Source: an uncultured Alphaproteobacteria bacterium (GTDB taxonomy: Bacteria; Pseudomonadota; Alphaproteobacteria; Rhizobiales; Ancalomicrobiaceae). From it: a stretch of DNA of 64,000 nucleotides. Positions 54,627 to 62,996 of the stretch are shown here, piece by piece. Below the pieces are notes generated by a model. It saw only the letters and a list, made by a program, of their open reading frames with translations, did not search any database and was not told where the DNA came from. The position numbers and the translations under genes were made by a program. Each line of letters opens with the position of its first letter. The first letter of the stretch is position 1. The stretch spans positions 1 to 64,000 of the forward strand of contig CALBKH010000085.1 in assembly GCA_937892955.1 (NCBI GenBank), written 5' to 3'.

Positions 54627-55658
54627 TCAGCCCATGATCTTCCGCCAGGTGTCGAGGACTTCGCCTCGCTTGGCCGTCAGTTCCACCAGATCGGGCTCGT
54701 AGATCCTGAGATCGGTGAGCGACGGCATGCCTTTCGGCGTCGGTGCGCCGGCGTTGGAGCAGTACATGCCGGTCTTCTCGACGATCACCTTCTGATGGGC
54801 GGCGGACAGCAGATGGTCGGCCAGGACCGCGGCGGCGGCCGGACGGGTCGACTTGGCGGACACGATCATGCAGTAGCGGGCCAAGACCGTCCCGTCCTCG
54901 GGGAAGACGATGCGGATCGGCGCATCCTGTTGCAGATAGAGGAAGGCCCAGGCCTGCGCCACGACGCAGATCCCCTTCTCGCCACGGGCCACCGCCTGCA
55001 TCGCTTCCGCCTGGAGCCGCATCTCGCCGGCTTCGTTGGCCCTGAGCGCCTCGACGAAGTCCCAGCCGTGTTGCTCGACCAGGGCCTTGATCAACAGGGT
55101 CGACGTGCCGGCGTTCTCCGGAGCACCGAAGACGATCTGGCCCTTGTAGCGGGGGTCGACGAGGTCGGCGTAGCGGCGCGGCTCCGTACCCTCGGGGACG
55201 AGCTTGTCGTTGACGACGATCGTCATGCCGAAGCCGCCGGTCGGGAAGATGCCCGGATCCTTGGCGGCGAAGACCTTGCCGAGCGCGGCGAGGTTCGGCA
55301 GATCCGGGGTCGCCGCCCATCCCTTCTCCCGCGCGTAGAGGCCGAGCGCATAGTCGCTGAGCCACAGGACGTCGGCGGAGCCGGCGCCACTGCCCACCTC
55401 CTGCTCGTACTTGCGCATGATGATCTCGCCGCCACCGGGGCGCGAATAGTCGACGGCGATGCCCGAGGCGCGACCGAATTCGGCCATGAGAGGCTCTTCG
55501 ACCCGGGCGATTCCGGAGGAATAGAGGCTCGCCCGCCCCTCCTTCTTGGCGGCGGCGACCGTCGCGGCCCAGTCTCCGGCCGCGAAGGCCGGGCGGACCA
55601 GCAACGAGGCGACGCCCAAGTTGAAGCCGTGGCGAAGCAGTGTGCGCCTGTCGATCAT
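54627..55658 (-). CDS. Fbp-type extracellular solute-binding protein (family 1), Tat-like signal
   Basis: A 343-residue periplasmic binding protein starting MIDRRTLLRHGFNLGVASLL, a twin-arginine-type signal ending near AFAAG. The mature part (KKEGRASLYSSGIARVEEPLMAEFGRASGIAVDY...) is typical of FbpA/AEP-binding relatives. I do not see the paired tyrosines that mark true ferric-ion binding proteins near the C-terminus, and the operon encodes acyl-CoA enzymes, so an organic acid ligand is more likely (inference). It is the first gene of the operon, divergent from a MarR gene. Confidence 0.9.
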   Translation of the reverse strand: MIDRRTLLRHGFNLGVASLLVRPAFAAGDWAATVAAAKKEGRASLYSSGIARVEEPLMAEFGRASGIAVDYSRPGGGEIIMRKYEQEVGSGAGSADVLWLSDYALGLYAREKGWAATPDLPNLAALGKVFAAKDPGIFPTGGFGMTIVVNDKLVPEGTEPRRYADLVDPRYKGQIVFGAPENAGTSTLLIKALVEQHGWDFVEALRANEAGEMRLQAEAMQAVARGEKGICVVAQAWAFLYLQQDAPIRIVFPEDGTVLARYCMIVSAKSTRPAAAAVLADHLLSAAHQKVIVEKTGMYCSNAGAPTPKGMPSLTDLRIYEPDLVELTAKRGEVLDTWRKIMG

Positions 55659-55795
55659 CGTCGTTCCTCCCTGTGGTTCCGTCGTCCGCTCTTGTCACGT
55701 GGCGTTCGTACGGGGGGGCCGTCCTGGTCTTCCGGTGCCGGCGACGCCGGGAAACGACCGGGTCGGTCGACACCGGCGTCCACGGCAAATTAGGT

Positions 55796-55803
55796 GTGAT
55801 CAC
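55796..55803. promoter_or_regulatory. GTGATCAC palindrome in the MarR/binding-protein promoter gap
   Basis: An 8-base perfect palindrome in an AT-richer patch (AAATTAGGTGTGATCACTACCATATG), 47 bases from the MarR start and 138 bases from the divergent binding-protein start. It is a candidate MarR site. The adjoining CTACCATA (55803-55810) reappears inverted upstream of the sugar importer at 58415. Confidence 0.45.
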
Positions 55804-55849
55804 TACCATATGCCTTGAGCCGCCCGCGGTCAATTGCTAGAAGAACCCG

Positions 55850-56335
55850 ATGATCGAACCGCAATCCGTCGCCGACCTGCTGACCTATCGACTGCTCCGG
55901 CTGTCCAACACGCTCGGCCTGTTCTCCAGCCGGCGGTACCGGGACCAGTTCGGCGTCACGCTTCCCGAATGGCGCGTCCTGTCGATCATCGCGATGCGCG
56001 GAACGACGTCGGCCCGCGAGATCAGTCGCATCCTCGCCACCGACAAGGGCTGGGTCGGTCTGTCGGTGGACGGTCTGGTGGCGCGGGGGCTCGTGGCGCG
56101 CTCCCGCGACGCCCGCGACGGCCGGCGCATGCTGCTCGAACTGACGGGCGAAGGCCGGGCGCTGCACGACGCGGTACTCGCCGAGGCCCGGCTGCGCCAG
56201 CAGAGGCTGTTGTCGACGCTGGCGCCCGAGACGGCCCGCAGCCTGACGGTCGCGCTCGATCGACTACAGATCGAGGCCGACCGGATGCTCGACGAACTGA
56301 CGACGGATCAGACGAACGGAACGGCCCCGCGATAG
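55850..56335 (+). CDS. MarR-family transcriptional regulator
   Basis: A 161-residue MarR protein: a helical dimerisation N-terminus, then the winged helix (LPEWRVLSIIAMRGTTSAREISRILATDKGWVGLSVDGLVARGLVARSRDARDGRRMLLELTGEG). It diverges from the import/beta-oxidation operon, and MarR proteins near such operons commonly bind aromatic or acyl-CoA ligands, so it probably controls it. Confidence 0.9.
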   Translation: MIEPQSVADLLTYRLLRLSNTLGLFSSRRYRDQFGVTLPEWRVLSIIAMRGTTSAREISRILATDKGWVGLSVDGLVARGLVARSRDARDGRRMLLELTGEGRALHDAVLAEARLRQQRLLSTLAPETARSLTVALDRLQIEADRMLDELTTDQTNGTAPR

Positions 56336-56559
56336 AAACGCACCGCCGAAGCCGCCGCGTCGGAGCGTCCGAGCGTCCCGCATGGTCGGCGGCTCATCAT
56401 CCGTCGCCACGAGATCGATGCGCCGGTCGGTCCATCGCTCGCGGAAGCCGGACCCGGCGCGGCGCGTCGAACGCGACCGTAGCTCCCGACGCCCGGTTCG
56501 CTGTAGGTTCGGCGGGCGGGTGCGTCGCCGGCACGCCCGCAACGAAGAACGAGGTCGAA

Positions 56560-57525
56560 GTGGGTCACCCGATGAACAGCCGCGGAACGTCGGCATCCGG
56601 AACGCAACAGCCCGTCTGCGTGGCCGTCGACTGGGGAACGACACGCTTCCGCGCCCATCTGGTCGGGGAAGACGGCGTACTTCTCGACAGCGTCGCTTCC
56701 GACGACGGCATGAGCCACGTCGACAAGGCGGCGTTCGAGGGCGTGCTGACGCGCCTGTGCGCACCCTGGCTCTCCGCCCACCCGGGGCTCCCCGTCGTGA
56801 TGGCGGGCATGGTCGGCAGCCGCAACGGCTGGCGGGAGGTGCCCTATGTCACCTGCCCGGCCGGCGTGAGCGAAATCGCCGCCGGCCTGATGTCCTTCGA
56901 GATCGCCGGGGGAACCCGCGTCCACATCGTCCCCGGCCTCGTCACCGACGACGCGGCCGCCGACGTCATGCGGGGCGAGGAGACGCAGATCCTCGGCGCC
57001 GGGGTCGACGACGCCGTCGTCGTCCTGCCGGGGACGCATTCCAAATGGGCGACGGTGCGCCACGGCCGCATCGAGACCTTCCGCACCTTCATGACCGGCG
57101 AGATCTTCGCGCTGCTCACTCGGCAATCGGTGCTGCGCCTTCTCGGCGAACCGCCGCACGACGAGGCGGCGGCCCGCGCCGCCTTCGCGATCGGCCTCAC
57201 GGCGGCCTCCGCCGACGGCGGCATCCTCAACCGCGCCTTCCATGCGCGAACCGGCGTCCTCGCCGGCCGGATGGCGCCGCAGGACGTCGAACCCTATGTG
57301 TCGGGACTGCTGATCGGCGCGGAAGTCGGCGAAGCGAAACGACTGGTGCCGGCCGATCTGCCGATCGTGCTGGTCGCCGGAGGTGTCGTCGCCGTCAATT
57401 ATCGTTTCGCGATCGAAACCACCGGCAGCCGCGTCACCCTCGTCGATCCCGAACGCTCGTTCGTCGACGGGCTTCTGCGCATCGCTCGACACAGCCGGGA
57501 GGCCGCCGATGTCCACGCTCGCTGA
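56560..57525 (+). CDS. dgoK: 2-dehydro-3-deoxygalactonokinase
   Basis: A 321-residue kinase that phosphorylates 2-keto-3-deoxygalactonate at C6 (De Ley-Doudoroff pathway). The family N-terminus VAVDWGTTRFRAHLV, the AGMVGSRNGWREVPYVTCPAG segment, VLPGTHSKWATVRHGRIETFRTFMTGE and VLVAGGVVAVNYR are present. I choose the GTG at 56560, with GAGG 5 bases upstream; an ATG four codons later (56572) is the alternative but is too far from that site. Its end overlaps the aldolase gene by 17 bases. Confidence 0.92.
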   Translation: MGHPMNSRGTSASGTQQPVCVAVDWGTTRFRAHLVGEDGVLLDSVASDDGMSHVDKAAFEGVLTRLCAPWLSAHPGLPVVMAGMVGSRNGWREVPYVTCPAGVSEIAAGLMSFEIAGGTRVHIVPGLVTDDAAADVMRGEETQILGAGVDDAVVVLPGTHSKWATVRHGRIETFRTFMTGEIFALLTRQSVLRLLGEPPHDEAAARAAFAIGLTAASADGGILNRAFHARTGVLAGRMAPQDVEPYVSGLLIGAEVGEAKRLVPADLPIVLVAGGVVAVNYRFAIETTGSRVTLVDPERSFVDGLLRIARHSREAADVHAR

Positions 57526-58156
57526 GTTTCGAGAGGCTCTCGCCGCCTTTCCGATCGTCGCCATTCTGCGCGGGGTTCGCCCGCAGGAGGTCGTGGCGGT
57601 GACCGAGGCGCTCGTCGCGGCGGGCGTCCGCATCGTCGAAGTGCCGCTCAATTCGCCCGAACCGCTGCGCTCGATCGCGGCGCTCGCCGAGGCCTTCGCC
57701 GGCCGCGCGGTCATCGGCGCCGGCACCGTGCTCACGGTCGACGAGGTCGCGCGGGTCGCCGAAGCCGGCGGCCGGCTGATCGTCTCGCCGAACACGAACC
57801 TCGACGTCGTCGCCGCCACCAAGCGCGCGGGTCTCGTCTCGGCGCCCGGATTCCTGACGCCGAGCGAGGCCTTCGCGGCGATCGGGGCCGGAGCCGACGT
57901 GTTGAAACTCTTCCCCGGCGAAGCGGTGACGCCGGCGATCGTGCGGGCGCTCTCGGCGGTCGTGCCGGCCACGGTGCCGATGCTGCTCGTCGGGGGCGTC
58001 GCCGCCGACACGATCGACCGCTGGACGGGGTCGCCGATCGCCGGCTTCGGCATCGGCTCGGCGCTCTACAAGCCCGGCGACGATCCGGCCACGGTCGGCG
58101 CCAAGGCCGAGGCTTTCGCCGCCGCGTTACGAGCCGCCGGACGTCTCCAGCGGTAG
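57509..58156 (+). CDS. dgoA: 2-dehydro-3-deoxy-6-phosphogalactonate aldolase
   Basis: A 215-residue class I aldolase of the KDPG/KDPGal family, giving pyruvate and glyceraldehyde 3-phosphate. Marks: FPIVAILRGVRPQEV, VEVPLNSPEPLRSI, GAGTVLTVDEV, IVSPNTNLDVV and the Schiff-base lysine in ADVLKLFPGEA. The dgoK-dgoA overlap and the NSP motif favour the galactonate version over KDPG aldolase. No dgoD dehydratase or galactose dehydrogenase is in the window. Confidence 0.92.
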   Translation: MSTLAEFREALAAFPIVAILRGVRPQEVVAVTEALVAAGVRIVEVPLNSPEPLRSIAALAEAFAGRAVIGAGTVLTVDEVARVAEAGGRLIVSPNTNLDVVAATKRAGLVSAPGFLTPSEAFAAIGAGADVLKLFPGEAVTPAIVRALSAVVPATVPMLLVGGVAADTIDRWTGSPIAGFGIGSALYKPGDDPATVGAKAEAFAAALRAAGRLQR

Positions 58157-58541
58157 CCGGTTTCGGCGACGCACTCGCGGCTTCCTCGGTCGAACGTTCC
58201 CTCGACGTCGCATTTCCATCATGGGGGCGATCCGCGCGAGGACATCCGCGCCGGGACAGATCAGCCGCACTCGTTTCGATGGTATTCGCCGCAGCCCACA
58301 ACGGGTCCGATCTTCGATCTTGCCGCGGGGCAAGAGGATTCGATGCGGCAGGCGAATGCCTCGACGGCGGAACATCTTCCCCGGGAAGATCCGTAACGAC
58401 CCGGATATCGGTGGTATGGTAGCCGACTTGGGTCTATCATACTTTCCGACCGATCGTTTCGGCGAGCGGGTCGTCGGGTATCGACGGCGATCTACTCACC
58501 GGTCCGGCCACCTACGTGTCACTCAGGTGAGGAAGCTTCAA
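58157..58541. other. Promoter gap upstream of the sugar importer
   Basis: 385 bases without a supported gene. It contains the inverted repeat at 58415-58441, an AT-rich stretch around it (GGTATGG...CTATCATACTTTCC) and the strong ribosome site of the binding-protein gene. The frame of that gene is open across the gap, but the start at 58542 carries the signal peptide. Confidence 0.6.
58415..58441. promoter_or_regulatory. Inverted repeat upstream of the sugar ABC importer
   Basis: TATGGTAG and CTATCATA are inverted (7 of 8 positions) with an 11-base spacer, about 100 bases upstream of the binding-protein start. The left half is the exact complement of CTACCATA at 55803-55810, which hints at a shared regulator. 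Confidence 0.45.
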
Positions 58542-59801
58542 ATGAAGAAAATGCTCACGTCCACCGTGATTCTTCTGTCTTCGCTGTGCCTGACCACCGG
58601 CGCATTCGCCCAGACGAAGGAAATCCGCGTTCTGCTCGCCAATCACCCCTACGGTGAACTGTTGAAGACCGTCATTCCCGAGTTCGAGAAGCAATCTGGG
58701 ATCAAGGTCAACTTCGAGAGCCTGCAGGAGAGCCAGCTCACCACGAAACTGACCACCGAATTCGCCACCAAGTCCTCGTCGGTCGACGTCTTCATGACGC
58801 GGCCGCTGCAGGAAGGGAAGATGTTCAACAAGAACGGCTGGTACGAGCCTTTGGCGAAGTACGACTTCTCCGACTACCCGAAACCGGTGATGAGCGTCGC
58901 CTCGGCCGGCTCGACGCCCTATCTCGTCCCGCTCGTCACCGAATGGCAGGTCCTCTACTATCGCAAGGATCTGTTCCAGGCCGCCGGGATCGCCGTACCG
59001 AAGACTCTCGTCGAGCTCGAAGAGGCGGCGAAGAAACTCAATTCCGACGCCGTCGCCGGCATCGCCTCGCGCGGCAAGGGCGCAGCGGCGGTCACCCAGC
59101 TCTCCAGCTACGTCTACAACTACGGCGGCCTCTATCTCGACAAGGGTGTCGCGGTGTTCGATCAGCCCGCGGCGATCGACGCCATCCGCTACTACGGCAA
59201 GCTCCTCGGCACTTACGGCCCCAAGGGCGTGACGTCGATGTCGTGGGAGAACATCATGCCGCTGTTCCAGGCCGGCAAAGTGGCGATGTGGACCGACGCT
59301 TCGGTGTTCTACGGTCAGGTGGTCGACCCGGCCAAGACGCAGATCCCGGCGGCCAACGTCGGTATCGCCGACCTGCCGGCCGGCCCGAAGGCGCAGAGCC
59401 CGTTCATCGTCACCTCCTGGGGCATCGCGGTGGCGAACCAGTCCAAGAACAAGGAGGCGGCTCTGAAGTTCCTCGACTGGGCGAGCAGCAAGGATCTGGC
59501 GGTGAAGGGCATGCTGGCCAACATCACCATGGCCAGGTCGTCGGTGTGGAAGGATCCGAAGGTGCTCGAGGCGGTCAATCCCGGCCTCGTGTCGACGCGT
59601 GCGCTCGCCGCGGAGAAGGGCAATGCCTTCGATCGGCCCTACATGAGCGCGGTCGGCGAAGCGCGTGACCAGATCGGCGAGCTGATCATCGAGTCGATCA
59701 ACAGCAAGGGCGAATCCGCCAAACTGCCCGAGATGGCCAAGGCCAAGGCCGCCCGGGTGAACGAACTGCTCAAGGATGCCGGCGAGTACGGCCAGCCGTA
59801 A
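58542..59801 (+). CDS. Sugar ABC transporter substrate-binding protein (family 1)
   Basis: A 419-residue periplasmic binding protein. The Sec signal peptide MKKMLTSTVILLSSLCLTTGAFA is followed by QTKEIRVLLANHPYGELLKTVIPEFEKQSGIKVNFE and a maltose/glycerol-3-phosphate-type fold with SWENIMPLFQAGKVAMWTDASV and SWGIAVANQSKNKEAALKFLDW. GTGAGGAAG precedes the ATG. A 15-bp hairpin follows before the permeases. Confidence 0.93.
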   Translation: MKKMLTSTVILLSSLCLTTGAFAQTKEIRVLLANHPYGELLKTVIPEFEKQSGIKVNFESLQESQLTTKLTTEFATKSSSVDVFMTRPLQEGKMFNKNGWYEPLAKYDFSDYPKPVMSVASAGSTPYLVPLVTEWQVLYYRKDLFQAAGIAVPKTLVELEEAAKKLNSDAVAGIASRGKGAAAVTQLSSYVYNYGGLYLDKGVAVFDQPAAIDAIRYYGKLLGTYGPKGVTSMSWENIMPLFQAGKVAMWTDASVFYGQVVDPAKTQIPAANVGIADLPAGPKAQSPFIVTSWGIAVANQSKNKEAALKFLDWASSKDLAVKGMLANITMARSSVWKDPKVLEAVNPGLVSTRALAAEKGNAFDRPYMSAVGEARDQIGELIIESINSKGESAKLPEMAKAKAARVNELLKDAGEYGQP

Positions 59802-59828
59802 CGGGAAGCGGACGATCGGTCTCGGACT

Positions 59829-59861
59829 CGGCCGACCCGGCGCACGGCGCCCGGTCGGCCG
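59829..59861 (+). terminator. Intercistronic hairpin after the sugar-binding protein
   Basis: A 15-bp stem with one mismatch and an ACG loop (CGGCCGACCCGGCGC against GCGCCCGGTCGGCCG), 27 bases past the stop, with no T-run. It matches the pattern of hairpins after other binding-protein genes in this window. Confidence 0.6.
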
Positions 59862-59911
59862 GGATCGGTGCCCGATGGACCGGTGTGGGATGGACGGAGT
59901 CGGGGGCCTCG

Positions 59912-60790
59912 ATGCGCAGACCGAGCTACATCGAAAAGTATCTTCCGATCCTGTTTCCGCTGCCGGCGGTCATCTTCATCGCCCTGCTGATGATCTTTCC
60001 CATTCTCTACACCCTGGGGCTCAGTTTCACGAATTGGAACCTGACCTCGGGAATGCCGATGAGCTTCGTCGGTCTGCGGAACTTCGGGCGTGTCTTCGCC
60101 GAGCCCCGCTTCCTCGACGCCGTATGGCGGACCCTGTCCTTCACCTTCCTGGCGGTATTCGTCGAAGCGGTGCTGGGCACCGTCATCGCGCTCATCCTGA
60201 ACCGGACCTTCATCGGTAAGAGCCTGACGAAGCTGCTGCTGCTCCTGCCGCTGGTGGCGACACCGGTGGCGGTCGGCATCGTCTTCAATCTCTTCTACGA
60301 TCCGACCATCGGGCTGGCCAACTGGGCGCTGTCGTCGCTCGGCCTGCCACAGGGCCTGTGGGTCTCGGATGCGAACTCGGTGCTGGTGTCGCTGGTCATC
60401 GTCGACGTGTGGCAGTGGACGCCGATGATCACGCTGATCGTGCTCGCCGGTCTCGCGGGCCTGTCGGAGGAACCGTTCGAGGCGGCGCGGGTGGACGGCG
60501 CCACGCAGTGGCAGGTGCTGCGCTACGTCACCATTCCGATGGTCATGCCGACCATCCTGACCGCGGTGATCCTGCGCCTCATCGATGCGTTGAAGACCTT
60601 CGACATCATCTTCGCCATGACCGGCGGCGGCCCGGGCTACGCCTCCGAGACGCTCAACATCATGGGCTTCAAGTACTCCTTCGAATACTTCCGCATGGGG
60701 CAGGCCTCGGTGATCCTGATCGCCCTGTTCTTCTTCGTTCTCCTGTGCAGCCTCGGCATCATGAAACTGCGATCCACATCGGAAAGCTGA
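59912..60790 (+). CDS. Sugar ABC transporter permease (MalF/UgpA-like)
   Basis: A 292-residue permease with six helices and the EAA coupling loop EEPFEAARVDGATQWQVLRYVTIPM near residue 200, then the MTGGGPGYASETLNIMGFKYSFEYF motif typical of UgpA-like subunits. The start at 59912 is chosen over a GTG 9 codons earlier (59885) because the G-rich site sits next to it. Confidence 0.92.
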   Translation: MRRPSYIEKYLPILFPLPAVIFIALLMIFPILYTLGLSFTNWNLTSGMPMSFVGLRNFGRVFAEPRFLDAVWRTLSFTFLAVFVEAVLGTVIALILNRTFIGKSLTKLLLLLPLVATPVAVGIVFNLFYDPTIGLANWALSSLGLPQGLWVSDANSVLVSLVIVDVWQWTPMITLIVLAGLAGLSEEPFEAARVDGATQWQVLRYVTIPMVMPTILTAVILRLIDALKTFDIIFAMTGGGPGYASETLNIMGFKYSFEYFRMGQASVILIALFFFVLLCSLGIMKLRSTSES

Positions 60791-60829
60791 GACTTCGACG
60801 GCCCGCCCCTCGGCAAGGAGCACATCGCA

Positions 60830-61645
60830 ATGAAGAAGAACATCCTGCACGAGACCCTGTTCTATCTCGTCGTGATCTTCATATCGCTGATGGTGCTCTT
60901 CCCGTTCCTGTGGATGCTGTCGTCATCGTTCAAGACGCAGACCGACATCATCGCCTGGCCGCCGAAGTTGATCTTCACGCCGACGCTGCAGAACTACGAG
61001 AAGGTGTTCGGCGAGCAGGACTTCCTGAAGTATTTCATCAATTCGACCGTGGTCGGCGGGCTGGCGGTCGGCCTGTCGCTCGTCCTCGGCCTGCCGGCGG
61101 CCTATTCGATCTCGCGGTTCACCCAACGAAAGCTCGCCCTGTTCATCCTCCTGGCACGACTGATGCCGGGCATCTCGTTCCTGATGCCCTGGTACATCAT
61201 CTTTTCGCGGCTGAACCTGATGGACACCTATGTGGCGCTGGTGCTCAGCCACATGCTGATCGCCCTGCCGATCGTGGTGTGGATCATGTCGTCCTACTTC
61301 AACTCGATCCCGGTGGAGCTCGAGGAGTCCGCCATGGTCGACGGGGCGACACGGCAATACGCGTTCTGGGCGATCATCCTGCCGATGTCGGGGCCGGGCA
61401 TCATCACCTCGGTGACGTTGTCGTTCATCTTCTCCTGGAACAACTTCATGTTCTCCCAGGTGCTGTCGATGGAGAAGACCAGGACCCTGCCGATCGCGGT
61501 CTACAATTTCGTCTCCTACGCCGAGGTCGACTGGGGCGGGGTGATGGCGGCGGCGGTGGCGATCATGGCGCCGGCGATCATCCTGACCATGATCTTCCAG
61601 AAATTCGTCGTCAAAGGACTGACCATGGGGGCGGTCAAGGGCTGA
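60830..61645 (+). CDS. Sugar ABC transporter permease (MalG/UgpE-like)
   Basis: A 271-residue permease with an N-terminal helix, LFPFLWMLSSSFKTQTDIIAWPP, six helices, and the coupling loop PVELEESAMVDGATRQYAFWAIILPMSGPG. AAGGAG lies 9 bases upstream of the ATG. It forms the channel with the preceding permease, 39 bases upstream. Confidence 0.93.
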   Translation: MKKNILHETLFYLVVIFISLMVLFPFLWMLSSSFKTQTDIIAWPPKLIFTPTLQNYEKVFGEQDFLKYFINSTVVGGLAVGLSLVLGLPAAYSISRFTQRKLALFILLARLMPGISFLMPWYIIFSRLNLMDTYVALVLSHMLIALPIVVWIMSSYFNSIPVELEESAMVDGATRQYAFWAIILPMSGPGIITSVTLSFIFSWNNFMFSQVLSMEKTRTLPIAVYNFVSYAEVDWGGVMAAAVAIMAPAIILTMIFQKFVVKGLTMGAVKG

Positions 61646-61690
61646 CGCCCGGGCCTTTCTCATCGAACCACGAAACCGAGCGAAACGACC

Positions 61691-62788
61691 ATGGCCTCCG
61701 TCGACATCGTCAACGTCAAGAAGTCCTTCGACCGCGCCGAGATCCTGCGCGGCGTCTCCGTCGCGATCGAGGACGGCGAGTTCGTGGTGCTGGTCGGCCC
61801 GTCGGGCTGCGGCAAGTCCACGCTGCTGCGCATGATCGCCGGGCTCGAGACGATCACCGCCGGCGAGATCCGCATCGGCGATCAGGTGGTCAACGACTTG
61901 GCGCCGCGGGATCGCGACGTCGCCATGGTGTTCCAGAACTACGCGCTCTATCCGCACATGACCGTCGCCGACAACATGGCCTTCTCGCTCAAGCTGCGCG
62001 GCGTGGCGCGGCCGGAGATCGAAACCCGCGTCCAGCGGGCGGCGGAAATCCTGGGGCTCACCGGGTATCTGAAGCGCCGGCCGAAACAGCTTTCCGGCGG
62101 CCAGCGCCAGCGCGTCGCCATGGGGCGGGCGATCGTGCGCGATCCGCGCGTCTTCCTGTTCGACGAACCGCTGTCGAACCTCGACGCCAAGCTGCGCGTC
62201 GCCATGCGTTCAGAGATCAAGGAACTGCATCAGCGGCTGAAGACGACGATGATCTACGTCACCCACGACCAGATCGAGGCGATGACCATGGCCGACCGCA
62301 TCGTCGTGATGCGCGAGGGCAGCGTCGAGCAGATCGGCGGGCCGCTCGAGCTCTACGATACGCCGGCCGATCTGTTCGTCGCCGGGTTCATCGGATCGCC
62401 GGCGATGAACATGCTGAAGGGCACCCTCGAGCTCGGCGGCCGCACCGGCTTTTCCGCCGAGAACGGCGTCTTCGTACCGCTGGCGCCCTCCCCCGCCCTC
62501 GAGGGGCTCGCCGGCCGGCCGCTGGTGATCGGCATCCGGCCGGAGCACCTGCGGATCGTCGGCGACGGAGAGGATGGATTCGCGGTCGGCGCCAAGATCG
62601 TCGAGCCGACCGGCTCGGAGACCCAGGTGACCGCGACCGCCGGCGATGCCGAAATCATCGCCCTCTTCCGCGAACGCCAGACGATCCGGCAGGGCGACAC
62701 GCTGCGTCTCGCCCCGGTCCACTATCATCTGTTCGACGCGAAGAGCACCGAGCGGTGCGCCTCGATCGGGATCGACCACGGAGCGTGA
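61691..62788 (+). CDS. Sugar ABC transporter ATPase (MalK/UgpC-like)
   Basis: A 365-residue ATPase: Walker A GPSGCGKSTLLRMIAGLE at about 36-53, FQNYALYPHMTVADNMAFSL, signature LSGGQRQRVAMGRAIVRDP, Walker B VFLFDEPLSNLDAKLR, H-loop VTHDQIEAMTMADRIVVM, and a C-terminal TOBE domain beginning near 240 (RPEHLRIV). It completes the importer whose likely substrate, judged from dgoK-dgoA, is a galactose- or galactonate-related sugar. Confidence 0.94.
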   Translation: MASVDIVNVKKSFDRAEILRGVSVAIEDGEFVVLVGPSGCGKSTLLRMIAGLETITAGEIRIGDQVVNDLAPRDRDVAMVFQNYALYPHMTVADNMAFSLKLRGVARPEIETRVQRAAEILGLTGYLKRRPKQLSGGQRQRVAMGRAIVRDPRVFLFDEPLSNLDAKLRVAMRSEIKELHQRLKTTMIYVTHDQIEAMTMADRIVVMREGSVEQIGGPLELYDTPADLFVAGFIGSPAMNMLKGTLELGGRTGFSAENGVFVPLAPSPALEGLAGRPLVIGIRPEHLRIVGDGEDGFAVGAKIVEPTGSETQVTATAGDAEIIALFRERQTIRQGDTLRLAPVHYHLFDAKSTERCASIGIDHGA

Positions 62789-62996
62789 CGCCGGGAGCGG
62801 CTTCGACACACCGCGCGACCGGCGGAGCGACGGAGCGTCGGTCCGGCGCCGCGAAGAAGGGTCCTGCAGGAGGCGGCCCCTCCCGCGCGCCTCCGGCGAT
62901 CGCGCCGGCGCGGGGGACCGTCGTCGGCGCGCCTCTTGTTCGAAAGTCGAATCCACCCTAACATCTTCGTCAGAAATCAAAAAATGGCCGGTATCG

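Noticed and set aside
53560..55833. A 757-residue frame covering the ATPase and binding-protein genes
   Set aside because: Only the part below 54624 has ATPase features; the rest is a shadow of the binding-protein gene.
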